From an uncultured Pelagimonas sp. (GTDB taxonomy: Bacteria > Pseudomonadota > Alphaproteobacteria > Rhodobacterales > Rhodobacteraceae), in contig CANMIH010000001.1 in the NCBI GenBank assembly GCA_947497905.1, forward strand, positions 992,001 through 1,056,000: DNA of 64,000 nt, in the 5' to 3' direction. Below, piece after piece: positions 54,239 through 61,422 of the stretch (position 1 is its first letter; each line of letters opens with the position of its first letter). Position numbers and translations under genes: made by a program. A model generated the notes under the pieces. It saw nothing but the letters and a program-made list of their open reading frames with translations. It searched no databases and was not told where the DNA came from.

Positions 54239-55128
54239 ATTGCGATGTCTCCGGAAACGTAAGATGCAGCGGCGTTCAGAGCGCGTGACAGCGCCTCAGT
54301 TCGGGATGCGCCGTCACATTCAGCGGCGATATGCGCCGCCATAAAGGTATCACCGGCACCGGTTACGCGTGTAACCAGCACCTCGGGGGGCGCCTGGGAA
54401 ATCAGGCCTTCGGTGGTGCCGTCACAGCAGGCGTCGCCACCATTGGTAACCAATACACGCTGAGCACCTCGCTCAAGCAGACGCGCTGCGGCTTGTTCTG
54501 ACGTGTCAAAGGACGTCTGACACAGCAGGCCAGCTTCTTCGAGGTTTACATAGAGTGTGCCACGCGTCGCGCGCACAAACGGCAGAAGTCGTTCGGCTTT
54601 GCCCGGACTTGCCGGAGCCACGCGAAGATCTGCGTTTGAAAACAGAGGACTTACCGCGATGTCTTCGAGAAGAGCGGCCGTCAGGTTGCCGTCAAGTGCA
54701 ATCAAACCGCCATAGGGGGTTTCTGCGCTGCCCAAGGACCCATCGGCAAGCGGTCGAAGTATTTTGTCGCCAACCGCTTCAAGCGAATGCGCGTCTGCGA
54801 TCGCAGCAATCAAACCATTTGCGCCCTCGATAGCCATATATCGATCAGTGGGCAGATCAGGGGATCGGTACATAAACGACGTGATCAATCCCCGACGCTC
54901 ACATTCGCCCACAAGATCATGACCTTCTGCGTCTTCGCCAACGGCAGAAAGCAACGCAGATTTAGGTCCAAACCTCGAAAGGGCCATCGCGATGTTCATT
55001 GCTACGCCGCCAGGAATTCGAGTGATCCGGCCGGGCACATCAGATCCGGCGCGCATATGAGTGGCGCTGCGTCCGATGACATCCCACAAGACGGAACCAA
55101 CGCATAATATCTCAGGTTTCTGTGTCAT
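54235..55128 (-). CDS. psuK: Pseudouridine kinase (PfkB family)
   Basis: A 297-residue PfkB kinase. GRITRIPGGVAMNIAMALSRFG is near 30-50 and the catalytic motif VTGAGDTFMAAHIA near 258. The ATG at 55128 (MTQKPEILCVGSV) is preferred; the frame extends 25 codons upstream without a ribosome site. Overlap with psuG supports pseudouridine phosphorylation as the reaction. Confidence 0.87.
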   Translation of the reverse strand: MTQKPEILCVGSVLWDVIGRSATHMRAGSDVPGRITRIPGGVAMNIAMALSRFGPKSALLSAVGEDAEGHDLVGECERRGLITSFMYRSPDLPTDRYMAIEGANGLIAAIADAHSLEAVGDKILRPLADGSLGSAETPYGGLIALDGNLTAALLEDIAVSPLFSNADLRVAPASPGKAERLLPFVRATRGTLYVNLEEAGLLCQTSFDTSEQAAARLLERGAQRVLVTNGGDACCDGTTEGLISQAPPEVLVTRVTGAGDTFMAAHIAAECDGASRTEALSRALNAAASYVSGDIAI

Positions 55129-55286
55129 ATAGGCCTTGTGACCTGCGACCGTGACGCATGCAAGTGCTGACTTTAGAGGTTGTTCTTGGAAATGTTTGGC
55201 CAAAGGCCGACATCCGGGTCGCGGAGGTGATAATCACGGCAACTGTAAGTAGGTAGCTTCAAATGGTACGGAAGTTGCGGTCACGA

Positions 55287-55314
55287 TACACCTATAATCG
55301 GTATTATGTAATGT
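55287..55314 (+). other. dif: attL: hybrid dif site (host XerC arm, phage XerD arm)
   Basis: TACACCTATAA-TCGGTA-TTATGTAATGT has the dif layout: an 11-bp XerC arm ending ATAA, a 6-bp centre and an XerD arm starting TTATGT. It shares TCGGTATTATGTAA (55298-55311) with 63756-63769. The XerC arm here resembles canonical dif better than the one at the right end, while the right XerD arm resembles dif better. That is the pattern expected after recombination between chromosomal dif and a phage site. Confidence 0.78.
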
Positions 55315-55350
55315 TTGATGCCCGCAAAAACTCGATTGTTTCCACCTTAG

Positions 55351-55368
55351 TTTCATCTTTTGGTAAGC
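55351..55368 (+). repeat. Left copy of 18-bp terminal direct repeat
   Basis: TTTCATCTTTTGGTAAGC matches TTTCGTCTTTTGGTAAGC at 63671-63688 with one mismatch, in the same orientation. In the circular form the two copies would lie about 140 bp apart on either side of the phage Xer site, so they could bind a protein acting on recombination or early transcription. Confidence 0.75.
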
Positions 55369-55448
55369 ACTTTTCTACGTGTCCGCAAATGCTCCGTCAA
55401 TACTCAGGTGAATAGTTTCTGACACAGAAACGGTCAGGCGCTGAAAGG

Positions 55449-55658
55449 TTAAGGCAAAATCAGCAAGTTACGGGCCTTCTTTTCAGCGACAGACCAAGCA
55501 ACGCCGCCTGACGCAACGATCCCGCCCGCGATTGCCTCCGCTGCCGCTTGATCCGCGTAGCCTTCAGACAAGAGCCAACCGCCAATGATGGTTGCGCCGT
55601 GCCGGATCACTGATCCAACGATTTTTGAAAGAATGATAGATTTCAGCATTTTATGCAC
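55449..55658 (-). CDS. Holin-like small membrane protein
   Basis: A 69-residue protein and the last gene of the prophage. It has a hydrophobic stretch (VIRHGATIIGGWLLSEGY) and another in AIAGGIVASGGVAWSVAEK, with a charged C terminus. The G-W-L-L-x-x-G-Y-A pattern followed by an Ala/Gly-rich helix is common in phage holin-like proteins. Placement next to lysozyme and small TM genes supports a role in lysis or in the virion membrane. Confidence 0.6.
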   Translation of the reverse strand: MHKMLKSIILSKIVGSVIRHGATIIGGWLLSEGYADQAAAEAIAGGIVASGGVAWSVAEKKARNLLILP

Positions 55659-55824
55659 CTTTCCAAACGTGCCGTTCTAAGTCCCTCACACGCGACACCA
55701 GCCGCGTATGATCTTTTTCTTGGGTTTCCTGTCCGCGAAGGACGCCACCAAGGCGAAACCAGATGCCCCCGACGCCACAGGCCGCGAGAAACGAAAATGT
55801 TGTTTGAATAATCTCGGGCGTCAT
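55651..55824 (-). CDS. Small single-TM phage protein (spanin/lysis-type?)
   Basis: A 57-residue protein starting MTPEIIQTTFSFLAACGVGG. It has one N-terminal membrane segment, then a charged helical tail (DHTRLVSRVRDLERHVWK). That shape, one TM plus a periplasmic coiled coil, resembles i-spanin or phage membrane proteins. Start chosen at the ATG overlapping the previous stop (ATGA at 55821-55824); a 106-codon upstream extension lies in another gene. Confidence 0.6.
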   Translation of the reverse strand: MTPEIIQTTFSFLAACGVGGIWFRLGGVLRGQETQEKDHTRLVSRVRDLERHVWKGA

Positions 55825-55988
55825 TTCAGCGCCCCATAGGATTTGAGCGCCGCATAGCTCACATAAACGCCGCCGCCGATGGTGGCCCATTTCGCAAGCT
55901 TGGCGCTGCCTTCTGCGGCGTCTCCGGTCTTGTCCAGCACGTACCCCAGCGCCAGCGCTCCACCGATCCAAATCAGCGGCGCGGCCAT
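55821..55988 (-). CDS. Small phage membrane protein
   Basis: A 55-residue protein beginning MAAPLIWIGGALALGYVLDK, with a hydrophobic N-terminal helix and a second weakly hydrophobic stretch (WATIGGGVYVSYAALK). It overlaps both neighbours by ATGA junctions. Too short for homology by eye; by position it is a virion-membrane component. Confidence 0.62.
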   Translation of the reverse strand: MAAPLIWIGGALALGYVLDKTGDAAEGSAKLAKWATIGGGVYVSYAALKSYGALK

Positions 55989-56821
55989 CAGCCCCGCGCT
56001 CCGGTGATGGTATCCAGAACGCTCTGAATTGAGGTCAGCGATTTGTTGAGACCGTCACCCGCATAATAGCTTTGGCCAGTCGCACGTCGCCCGCGCAGGT
56101 CTTTGGTAATCGCTGGCAGGCTGGCCCATTCGCGGCTTAACTCCTGGGCGAATTTCTCAAGGCTAATTTCACCGGATTCGTAGCGGCTAATGCCACGGCC
56201 TTCCATAAGGCTATTCGCCAAGCGGTCCTGTGTGGCCTCATCAAAGCGATCGTTCAGCGACACCGTGCCTTGGGCAACCTGTGCCCGCAGAGTTTTGCGA
56301 ATGATCTGATACCGGCCAGCCGCGCTTGATCGGCTCCCCGCAGCGACGCTGCGATCCTGATAGTTCAGCAACTCGCGGACAGTCATCTGAGTGATGGGTT
56401 TAGGTGGCCGAATTTTCGAACCGCCATACATCATATCGTAACCGTGCGGGGCTTCCAGATGCCCGATCATTTGCCGTAGGCGACCGCGTAGATCACCAGT
56501 GGCAGGTGTCTTTGACGCGATGGTGCCAGCGCCTGCTTTAGGCAGGTTACGAATGGGCGGTTGCGCGGTGGTTGTTGGTTTGGTTTTGTTGCGGTTCACA
56601 GTCGTTCCCCAATGCGGTTGTTTGTTGTTCTGAAGGTGTTTTGTGACCTGCCCCAGCCCCCAAGACAGGAGCGGCGCATAGTCCATTTTTGGTTTGGTGC
56701 GGGCAGGTTGAGAAACCGGTACGTAAGCCACTTTCTCGGGCTGTTGCTGGGTCTGGGTGTACAGGTAGTAGATACCCGCACACCCTGCCCCAATGACCAA
56801 GGCCCCCAATGCCTTAGCCAT
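55988..56821 (-). CDS. Membrane-anchored lysozyme-like (transglycosylase) virion protein
   Basis: A 277-residue protein. An N-terminal TM anchor (ALGALVIGAGCAGIYYLY) is followed by a Pro/Thr/Lys-rich linker to about 110. The lysozyme-fold domain has RQMIGHLEAPHGYDMMYGG, TVRELLNYQDRSVAAGSRSS and AAGRYQIIRKTLRAQV, then NDRFDEATQDRLANSLM. The AAGRYQI pattern and the EAPHGYD glutamate are typical of phage lysozyme/SLT-like endolysins. It probably digests peptidoglycan during entry or lysis. Confidence 0.78.
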   Translation of the reverse strand: MAKALGALVIGAGCAGIYYLYTQTQQQPEKVAYVPVSQPARTKPKMDYAPLLSWGLGQVTKHLQNNKQPHWGTTVNRNKTKPTTTAQPPIRNLPKAGAGTIASKTPATGDLRGRLRQMIGHLEAPHGYDMMYGGSKIRPPKPITQMTVRELLNYQDRSVAAGSRSSAAGRYQIIRKTLRAQVAQGTVSLNDRFDEATQDRLANSLMEGRGISRYESGEISLEKFAQELSREWASLPAITKDLRGRRATGQSYYAGDGLNKSLTSIQSVLDTITGARG

Positions 56822-56948
56822 CCTGCTCGGCCTCCGCTGCAGCGATCCGTGCGGCTTCTTCTGCTAGGAGCTTTTCATACTCTGCGTTGTGCGCCGCGAC
56901 CTCTTCAGGCGTCATTTCAATGACTTGATCACCTACAATCTTTTTCAT
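56814..56948 (-). CDS. Very short acidic phage protein
   Basis: A 44-residue protein starting MKKIVGDQVIEMTPEEVAAH, almost entirely predicted helix and rich in Glu/Ala. Its start overlaps the stop of the preceding gene and its stop lies inside the lysozyme gene, so it is embedded in a translationally coupled chain. No function recognised. Confidence 0.6.
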   Translation of the reverse strand: MKKIVGDQVIEMTPEEVAAHNAEYEKLLAEEAARIAAAEAEQDG

Positions 56949-57412
56949 GGTTTCCCCTCAATGACGATGAAAGACGGCCCAAATTCAGGCATTGGAAACC
57001 TGCCCGAGTGGTGCGCCTTGATGCGAATTCCCACGATGTTTTTCGTGGTCCAAGTGCGGGATTCTTGCGGGTTCCATGTCCGAGAATCGGTAGCCAGACC
57101 ATTGGTGGACGCGCGCGTCGTATCGTGCGCGCGGGTCACCCCGTGTGCCTTTTCAATCGTCAAATCAAACAGGAACGATCCCGACGCGAAACTTTCATGG
57201 CACAAATGGATTTCTGCGCCCGTATCATCCAGCAAGCAAAGCATCGTCCAATGGTTGTCCCATCTGCCACTCATAGCCCCCCAGAACCTGAGTGTGGACA
57301 TGCCGTAATCGTCCAAGTTGGGAACGTCAAAAAACAGGCTAGGAGGCATGCCAGCCAAGTCTTGCTTTTTCAGTGTTCGCCAGCCGCTCGGAGCGCTTGA
57401 AAATCCGCTCAT
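56945..57412 (-). CDS. Phage structural protein, unknown (spike-associated?)
   Basis: A 155-residue, beta-rich soluble protein with many aromatic residues (FWGAMSGRWDNHWTMLCLL; RTWTTKNIVGIRIKAHHS). The ATG at 57410-57412 overlaps the stop of the 237-residue gene. No TM segment. It could be a receptor-binding or vertex protein, by composition and neighbourhood only. Confidence 0.6.
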   Translation of the reverse strand: MSGFSSAPSGWRTLKKQDLAGMPPSLFFDVPNLDDYGMSTLRFWGAMSGRWDNHWTMLCLLDDTGAEIHLCHESFASGSFLFDLTIEKAHGVTRAHDTTRASTNGLATDSRTWNPQESRTWTTKNIVGIRIKAHHSGRFPMPEFGPSFIVIEGKP

Positions 57413-58125
57413 CACGACCACTCCAATTCACAAGAATTGATGTCCGTTGCGGCGTCTTCTTCGTTGCGCGCCCAGATTGCCGCCGTGGTTTTCAGCGTTA
57501 GGGATTGCCCCGGATCAAGTGGCACACCGTGCCCCGCTGTCGTGATTGATGTGCCCATGATGAAAACGGTTTTCAGGCCTGAGTTCACCAAGATCACTTC
57601 TCGCCGTTTAGCATTGGCCGCCAGAATAATTCGAGTTTGACCCGCCGCCACAGTTTGCTTCGGCTTGCCATCCAAAACTTCAGGCACACGTTCACGCGGC
57701 AACACCGTGTTTTTGAGTTCAACGTCGGCTGTTCCGCTCACGCTAACGGCCTGTGATGGCGGATTTACCACCCGCACCTGCAATTCGGAGTTCAAAACGC
57801 GGACGGGCAGTTCGTCGTTCTGCACGTCAACTTTGACTTGCCCACCAAGGGTCAAACGGCTGTCAGTGATTTCGCCGCGGCCAAGAGCAATCGCTACAAC
57901 AAGCTCTTCGGTGCTTGATGGATTGTGGATCTGCAACCGGGAAAAATCTTCGTCCTGGCTAAAAGTAATTCCGGCTTCAAAGTCGTTATCAGCACCGTCA
58001 TTCATCGACAGTTTGAAGGGGAAAGACGACGCCAGACAGGAAACAAAAGACGCGGTGCGCGTGACGGGTAGAACCTCTTTGGGTTCAAGCGTGTATTTGT
58101 AGGTTTTGTAGCTCGGATCAGCCAT
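57412..58125 (-). CDS. Candidate spike/vertex protein of the phage
   Basis: A 237-residue, Thr/Val-rich, beta-strand-dominated protein without membrane segments. It has an internal pattern of short repeats (LPVRVLNSELQVRVVNPPSQ). The C-terminal part has TRIILAANAKRREVILVNSG and GQSLTLKTTAAIWARNEED, a jelly-roll-like layout. In PM2 the spike P1 is similarly beta-rich and not membrane bound. Assignment is by analogy only. Confidence 0.5.
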   Translation of the reverse strand: MADPSYKTYKYTLEPKEVLPVTRTASFVSCLASSFPFKLSMNDGADNDFEAGITFSQDEDFSRLQIHNPSSTEELVVAIALGRGEITDSRLTLGGQVKVDVQNDELPVRVLNSELQVRVVNPPSQAVSVSGTADVELKNTVLPRERVPEVLDGKPKQTVAAGQTRIILAANAKRREVILVNSGLKTVFIMGTSITTAGHGVPLDPGQSLTLKTTAAIWARNEEDAATDINSCELEWS

Positions 58126-58126
58126 A

Positions 58127-58561
58127 TCACTTCCTCAAAGTAGCAAGGGCAATAAAGCCGATCACCGCCGCAGGGATTGCGACCTTGACCAACTGTTCGC
58201 CAATTTGACCGGCCTCAGATTTTGAAGCCTGCTGCGTCGAATAGAGCGCGTCTGACAACGTATCAGCGACGACGCTTGCGCTCTTGTCCGCGCTTTGTTG
58301 GGCGACACTCAGAGCTTCGGTGAAGGTGTGGCGCATGGCGTCAACAACTTCGTTTGAATTGTGGGTCGCCGCGTCGATTGCCTTTTGATTTGCCAGCGTC
58401 ACCGCGTCCAGCGCATCACGGCCAAGCTCCCAAGCTTCGTCGGCAACCACGTTCAAGGCAACCGACCCCTCTGCGCTCACACCAATGGCGCCATTGTCGC
58501 CAGCTACGCGGCCGTCACGGTTGGTCGAGCTTGTTGCGCTGCTGCTTTTGCTGCTGCTCAT
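58127..58561 (-). CDS. Phage membrane protein with coiled coil
   Basis: A 144-residue protein. The N terminus is Ser-rich and disordered (MSSSKSSSATSSTNRDG). A long Ala-rich helix (about 45-115) has heptad-like spacing. The C-terminal TM segment is VKVAIPAAVIGFIALATL. The start overlaps the preceding stop by ATGA (58558-58561); an upstream 26-codon extension is rejected. Probably a virion membrane protein. Confidence 0.65.
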   Translation of the reverse strand: MSSSKSSSATSSTNRDGRVAGDNGAIGVSAEGSVALNVVADEAWELGRDALDAVTLANQKAIDAATHNSNEVVDAMRHTFTEALSVAQQSADKSASVVADTLSDALYSTQQASKSEAGQIGEQLVKVAIPAAVIGFIALATLRK

Positions 58562-58950
58562 GTCTTCAGCTCCATTACGTATCGTTTGGTTGCCCCTGCC
58601 CGTTCCAGCTTGCGGACAAGCCCCCGGCGACTGGTCCAAATGCGGACCGCTGAGGCCCCGTAGTGGCGCGCGGTGGTGTGGAACATGTCGAGAAGCCCTT
58701 GCGCCACATCCACGCCCCGCACAGGCCGCGCAAAGGCCGCGTTCACGATCACTGCAAAGGTTTTGCCCTCGCGTTCCGTTGACCAGACGACAGAGCCGAC
58801 CCGCTCACCGTCGATCTGGATTGCAAGTAGCTGCCAACTCTCAAGGCGAACTTGCGCCTTGAAAATTGCCATGTCTTCGGGCGTCACATCCGCGATTTGG
58901 GAAAGCTCGCGCTCTGCGACCTCGTTCCAATCTTCGCGTTCAAAGGTCAT
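58558..58950 (-). CDS. GNAT-like acetyltransferase-fold phage protein
   Basis: A 130-residue protein whose pattern fits the N-acetyltransferase fold: QLLAIQIDGERVGSVVWSTE (strands), AFARPVRGVDVAQGLLDMFH (acetyl-CoA loop and helix region), and the ending LVRKLERAGATKRYVMELK, typical of the last GNAT strands. The ATG at 58950 overlaps the preceding stop (ATGA); a start 7 codons earlier is possible. The glycine-rich acetyl-CoA loop is weak, so it may be a structural relative without activity. Confidence 0.6.
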   Translation of the reverse strand: MTFEREDWNEVAERELSQIADVTPEDMAIFKAQVRLESWQLLAIQIDGERVGSVVWSTEREGKTFAVIVNAAFARPVRGVDVAQGLLDMFHTTARHYGASAVRIWTSRRGLVRKLERAGATKRYVMELKT

Positions 58951-59150
58951 TTCTTTCGGGTGATGATCCATGCGACCCCCACAAGAGCGACGAGCGGCAA
59001 GAGTGATTGCAGCGTGTTGCCCTTTGGTTTGAAGTTAAATGCCCCGGACCCCAGAGCCCCGCCGCCGCTGTTCGCTGTGGCGTTGGATGGTCCCGCACTC
59101 AGGCTAAGAGGTGGCAAGCCGCCACCTCCTGCTGCTGCTTCTGGCCCCAT
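58947..59150 (-). CDS. Small C-tail-anchored phage protein
   Basis: A 67-residue protein with a Gly/Ser/Ala-rich N-terminal part and one C-terminal TM helix (LLPLVALVGVAWIITRKK). It overlaps its neighbours at both ends. The tail-anchored design recurs in this cluster and fits proteins of an internal virion membrane. Confidence 0.65.
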   Translation of the reverse strand: MGPEAAAGGGGLPPLSLSAGPSNATANSGGGALGSGAFNFKPKGNTLQSLLPLVALVGVAWIITRKK

Positions 59151-59542
59151 TACTTGACCGACGCATAGTAGATCAGCCCAGCCCCGGCCCCAATCAGCGC
59201 GATCATGCGCCAGTCAAGAGCCATGCCGCCACCGCCACTCTCAGAGTAAGCTACCGGCATGTATTCGGGCTGTGTTTCCGACTGCCCGCCCATGCCCTGC
59301 AAGAGCGCCGCGCCAAGCCCCGAAATGGAGTTCAGGAAATTGGACTGACCGTCGTTGGCCGGGGCCGTGGTCTGCTGGTTGGCTGGGACGCTCTGCCATG
59401 CCTCCAGCATGTCAATTCCCCGCTTGGACCAAACCGAGTTAAAGGCCTTGGTTTTGCTGCCAGCGTTGCCGCCGCCAGCCAGTGCAGAACGCCAAACGGC
59501 AGACTGCACTTCGTAGGGCGTGCCATCCCAAATTGAAGCCAT
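59150..59542 (-). CDS. C-tail-anchored phage membrane protein
   Basis: A 130-residue protein. The N-terminal half (MASIWDGTPYEVQSAVWRSA) is soluble, a Gln/Thr-rich linker follows, and the single TM helix is near the C terminus (WRMIALIGAGAGLIYYASVK). It is encoded directly after the major capsid gene, 15 bp away, so it may link capsid and membrane, as PM2 P3/P6 do. That analogy is inference. Confidence 0.65.
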   Translation of the reverse strand: MASIWDGTPYEVQSAVWRSALAGGGNAGSKTKAFNSVWSKRGIDMLEAWQSVPANQQTTAPANDGQSNFLNSISGLGAALLQGMGGQSETQPEYMPVAYSESGGGGMALDWRMIALIGAGAGLIYYASVK

Positions 59543-59557
59543 GTCAGGCCCTTTCGA

Positions 59558-60388
59558 TTAGTTCGGGTAAATGCTCTCGGTGTAGAGCGTGAAATTGCCT
59601 GCGGCGGTGAAGTCGAACTTGAACCGCGCGTCTTGCACTGCCATCGGCATGGCCTCCACCAGACGCCCGCCAGAATCGAACCCGATAAAGGTCTGACCTG
59701 TTACCGGCTCACGCTTGTTGCGGTTGTAGCTGTTGGCCAAAAGCTGTTTGTCCAACTCGATGATCTTCGTGTTGTTGATCACAACCTCAGAGTTGGCGAT
59801 TGCATCGGTGTCGAGTTGAACGCCAAGCATCTGGTAAGCGCCGCGCGGGATGTCCGAGATTTCGGCCACGCCCTCAAGACCCTGCTGTTTGCGGAAACGC
59901 TGAACGCGCAGGTGAGAACCCCAAGCCAAAACCCGACCGTCGGGAAGCTTCCCCGGTGCCTGCTCTGCGGACACTGACAGGTGCTTGACCTGAATGCCAT
60001 CTTTCTGCTCGATCTCCATGGTGAAGGTCGAAACACCGTCCCCCGTTTTGTAGGCGGTTTCATCCTGACCACCAGCGGTCTGCGCCCATGGACGCGCAAG
60101 GAATACATTCAGCACACCGGGCGTTGCCGCCTGCTTGTGGTGGTTGTTGTAATGCACGATGTCTGCGGCGTCTTTGGTGTAGGTGGTTTCACCGTCAACC
60201 ACCAAGCGGATTTCGCCCAGATAGTCGCCCCATTTGTCGTTGGGAATGTCCTGTTCTGTGCCGTTGATCACGGCACGCATGCGGATCATGAGCGTCAGAT
60301 AGGTCAGACCACGCGGCAAGTCACAGGTGCCAGTTTCACCGGCTCCGATACCACCAACGGAAGGCATTTTGCGGATGGATTGCGTCAT
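59558..60388 (-). CDS. Major capsid protein, PM2 P2-type double jelly roll
   Basis: A 276-residue protein close in length to PM2 P2 (269). The N-terminal PSVGGIGAGETGTCDLPRGL parallels the P2 opening (Ile-Pro-x-Val-Ala-Ala-Gly-x-x-Cys...Leu-Pro-x-Gly). GEIRLVVDGETTYTK is followed near 90 by FLARPWAQ. The second-domain signature VAEISDIPRGAYQMLGVQL (about 178-196) mirrors Glu-Ile-Ala-Asp-Leu-Pro-Arg in P2. Both halves are beta-rich. It forms the pseudo-hexameric capsomers of tailless icosahedral phages. A good ribosome site (AGGGGCCGGGAC) precedes the ATG. Confidence 0.85.
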   Translation of the reverse strand: MTQSIRKMPSVGGIGAGETGTCDLPRGLTYLTLMIRMRAVINGTEQDIPNDKWGDYLGEIRLVVDGETTYTKDAADIVHYNNHHKQAATPGVLNVFLARPWAQTAGGQDETAYKTGDGVSTFTMEIEQKDGIQVKHLSVSAEQAPGKLPDGRVLAWGSHLRVQRFRKQQGLEGVAEISDIPRGAYQMLGVQLDTDAIANSEVVINNTKIIELDKQLLANSYNRNKREPVTGQTFIGFDSGGRLVEAMPMAVQDARFKFDFTAAGNFTLYTESIYPN

Positions 60389-60399
60389 GTCCCGGCCCC

Positions 60400-60531
60400 T
60401 TAGTAGTCGTAGCCGTTGCGGGCGTCGGAAATGATCGGCGTATCAGTGCCGGCCATTTTGAAAATGTAGCCAGCCGCGATCACGCCAAGCGCAACCAAGC
60501 CCACCATTTTCAGGTCAGTTTTTTTAAGCAT
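60400..60531 (-). CDS. 43-residue single-TM phage protein
   Basis: MLKKTDLKMVGLVALGVIAA then GYIFKMAGTD and a short polar tail ending NGYDY. One TM helix lies at about 8-24. The start overlaps the preceding stop (ATGCTTAA) and it ends 11 bp before the capsid gene, so it is certainly within the structural operon. It lies below normal ORF-calling length. Confidence 0.72.
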   Translation of the reverse strand: MLKKTDLKMVGLVALGVIAAGYIFKMAGTDTPIISDARNGYDY

Positions 60532-60643
60532 AGAATTTCCCACTGTTTGAGTTTTGAGCGCTTTCCAGACGCGATTTCAGCAACAGAATGATCAGCCCCG
60601 AAGTGACGCCAGCCGCCACAGTCAGGAGAAATGTTTTGCGCAT
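60524..60643 (-). CDS. 39-residue single-TM phage protein
   Basis: MRKTFLLTVAAGVTSGLIIL then LLKSRLESAQNSNSGKFYA: an N-terminal TM helix and a polar tail. The stop overlaps the next start by 8 bp. It is the first gene after the terminator-like hairpin at 60649-60690, with AAGAAA rather than a strong ribosome site upstream. Confidence 0.65.
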   Translation of the reverse strand: MRKTFLLTVAAGVTSGLIILLLKSRLESAQNSNSGKFYA

Positions 60644-60648
60644 AAGAA

Positions 60649-60690
60649 AAGCCCCGTAAGTCGTTCACATGGATTGACTAAACGGGGCTT
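60649..60690 (-). terminator. Intrinsic terminator/attenuator upstream of the capsid genes
   Basis: On the minus strand AAGCCCCGTTTAGTC pairs with GACTTACGGGGCTT around a short loop, followed by TTTCTTAT. It lies between the packaging ATPase stop (60742) and the first small structural gene (60643). It would separate early and ATPase transcription from capsid genes, or act as an attenuator that a phage factor overrides. Confidence 0.75.
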
Positions 60691-60741
60691 GGGTGGTCTG
60701 GCAAACCTACGTTACATTACAGTACGTTACGTAGGGAAATT

Positions 60742-61422
60742 TCACTTTTTTCGAGTTTTTGGGAACGTGATTTTTCCGGGTGTGATTTCCCCGCCTTTCT
60801 CGTGCAGGTAATCGAGATTTTTCAAAGCCTGGACACTTGTCTTTGTGGTTCCAAGTTCCGCCGCCGCTGCCTCAATATCGCGCGGGCCTTTCTGGCGTAG
60901 CACAATGGTTTCGGTGCAGTTGTTGCGGAACCGTGTGGCAACCTCTGCGATCCGCTGAGACACCCCGATAACCTCGATCCCGTAATGCCGCCCACGACTG
61001 CAAATGTCCGCGAAACCGGGGCATTTCTGAGCGCCCCCAGACACGGGAAAACTGAGGTTCATTTCCTCCACAACCAAGGTCAACATTTTGGCCCCGCGCT
61101 TGCCATCCTTAAACGGCTGTTGCGCCGCCATCAGGAGTTTTGACAGGGCAGATAGGGCCGCTGCTTCTTTGCCAGCCGGTGGCACGTAGGCCACCTTGAA
61201 CCCCGACCAATTGGCTTTCATCGCAAGGCGCACTTTGTCGAGGTCTGAGGCCTTTTTGTGCTCTACGTTACGTAGGCCCGGAAGCTCCGCTGCATACTCC
61301 GCCAGAGGATCGAAAACGATCAGGCGTGATCTGTTACGTAAAAGCTGTTTCACCTTGGAGCTTTTGCCGCTGCCAGAGGCCCCCCAGACGCCCACGCGCC
61401 CCGCGTTACTGGTCGCCGCCAT
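60742..61422 (-). CDS. Genome-packaging ATPase (FtsK/HerA-like, PM2 P9-type)
   Basis: A 226-residue P-loop ATPase. Walker A is GASGSGKSS (14-22) and Walker B is LTLVVEEMN (114-122). Then SRGRHYGIEVIGVSQR (142-157) has the arginine/glutamine motif typical of the A32/FtsK-HerA packaging clade. The start ATG overlaps the preceding stop (ATGA at 61419-61422). In tailless double-jelly-roll phages this enzyme translocates DNA into preformed capsids. Together with the P2-type capsid protein it is the second hallmark of the group. Confidence 0.85.
   Translation of the reverse strand: MAATSNAGRVGVWGASGSGKSSKVKQLLRNRSRLIVFDPLAEYAAELPGLRNVEHKKASDLDKVRLAMKANWSGFKVAYVPPAGKEAAALSALSKLLMAAQQPFKDGKRGAKMLTLVVEEMNLSFPVSGGAQKCPGFADICSRGRHYGIEVIGVSQRIAEVATRFRNNCTETIVLRQKGPRDIEAAAAELGTTKTSVQALKNLDYLHEKGGEITPGKITFPKTRKK

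Larger units (their letters stand above)
55129..55448. other. Gap holding host flank, dif-like site and left end of prophage
   Basis: No gene is visible. The left part is the psuK promoter side. A 28-bp dif-like site lies at 55287-55314. Inside the prophage come the direct repeat TTTCATCTTTTGGTAAGC (55351-55368) and a GTCCGC motif (55381-55386). Confidence 0.6.

Noticed and set aside
55651-55971. 106-codon minus-strand frame extending upstream of the 57-residue phage gene
   Set aside because: Its Arg-rich N-terminal half overlaps the well-supported 55-residue gene at 55821-55988; the ATGA overlap marks the real start at 55824.
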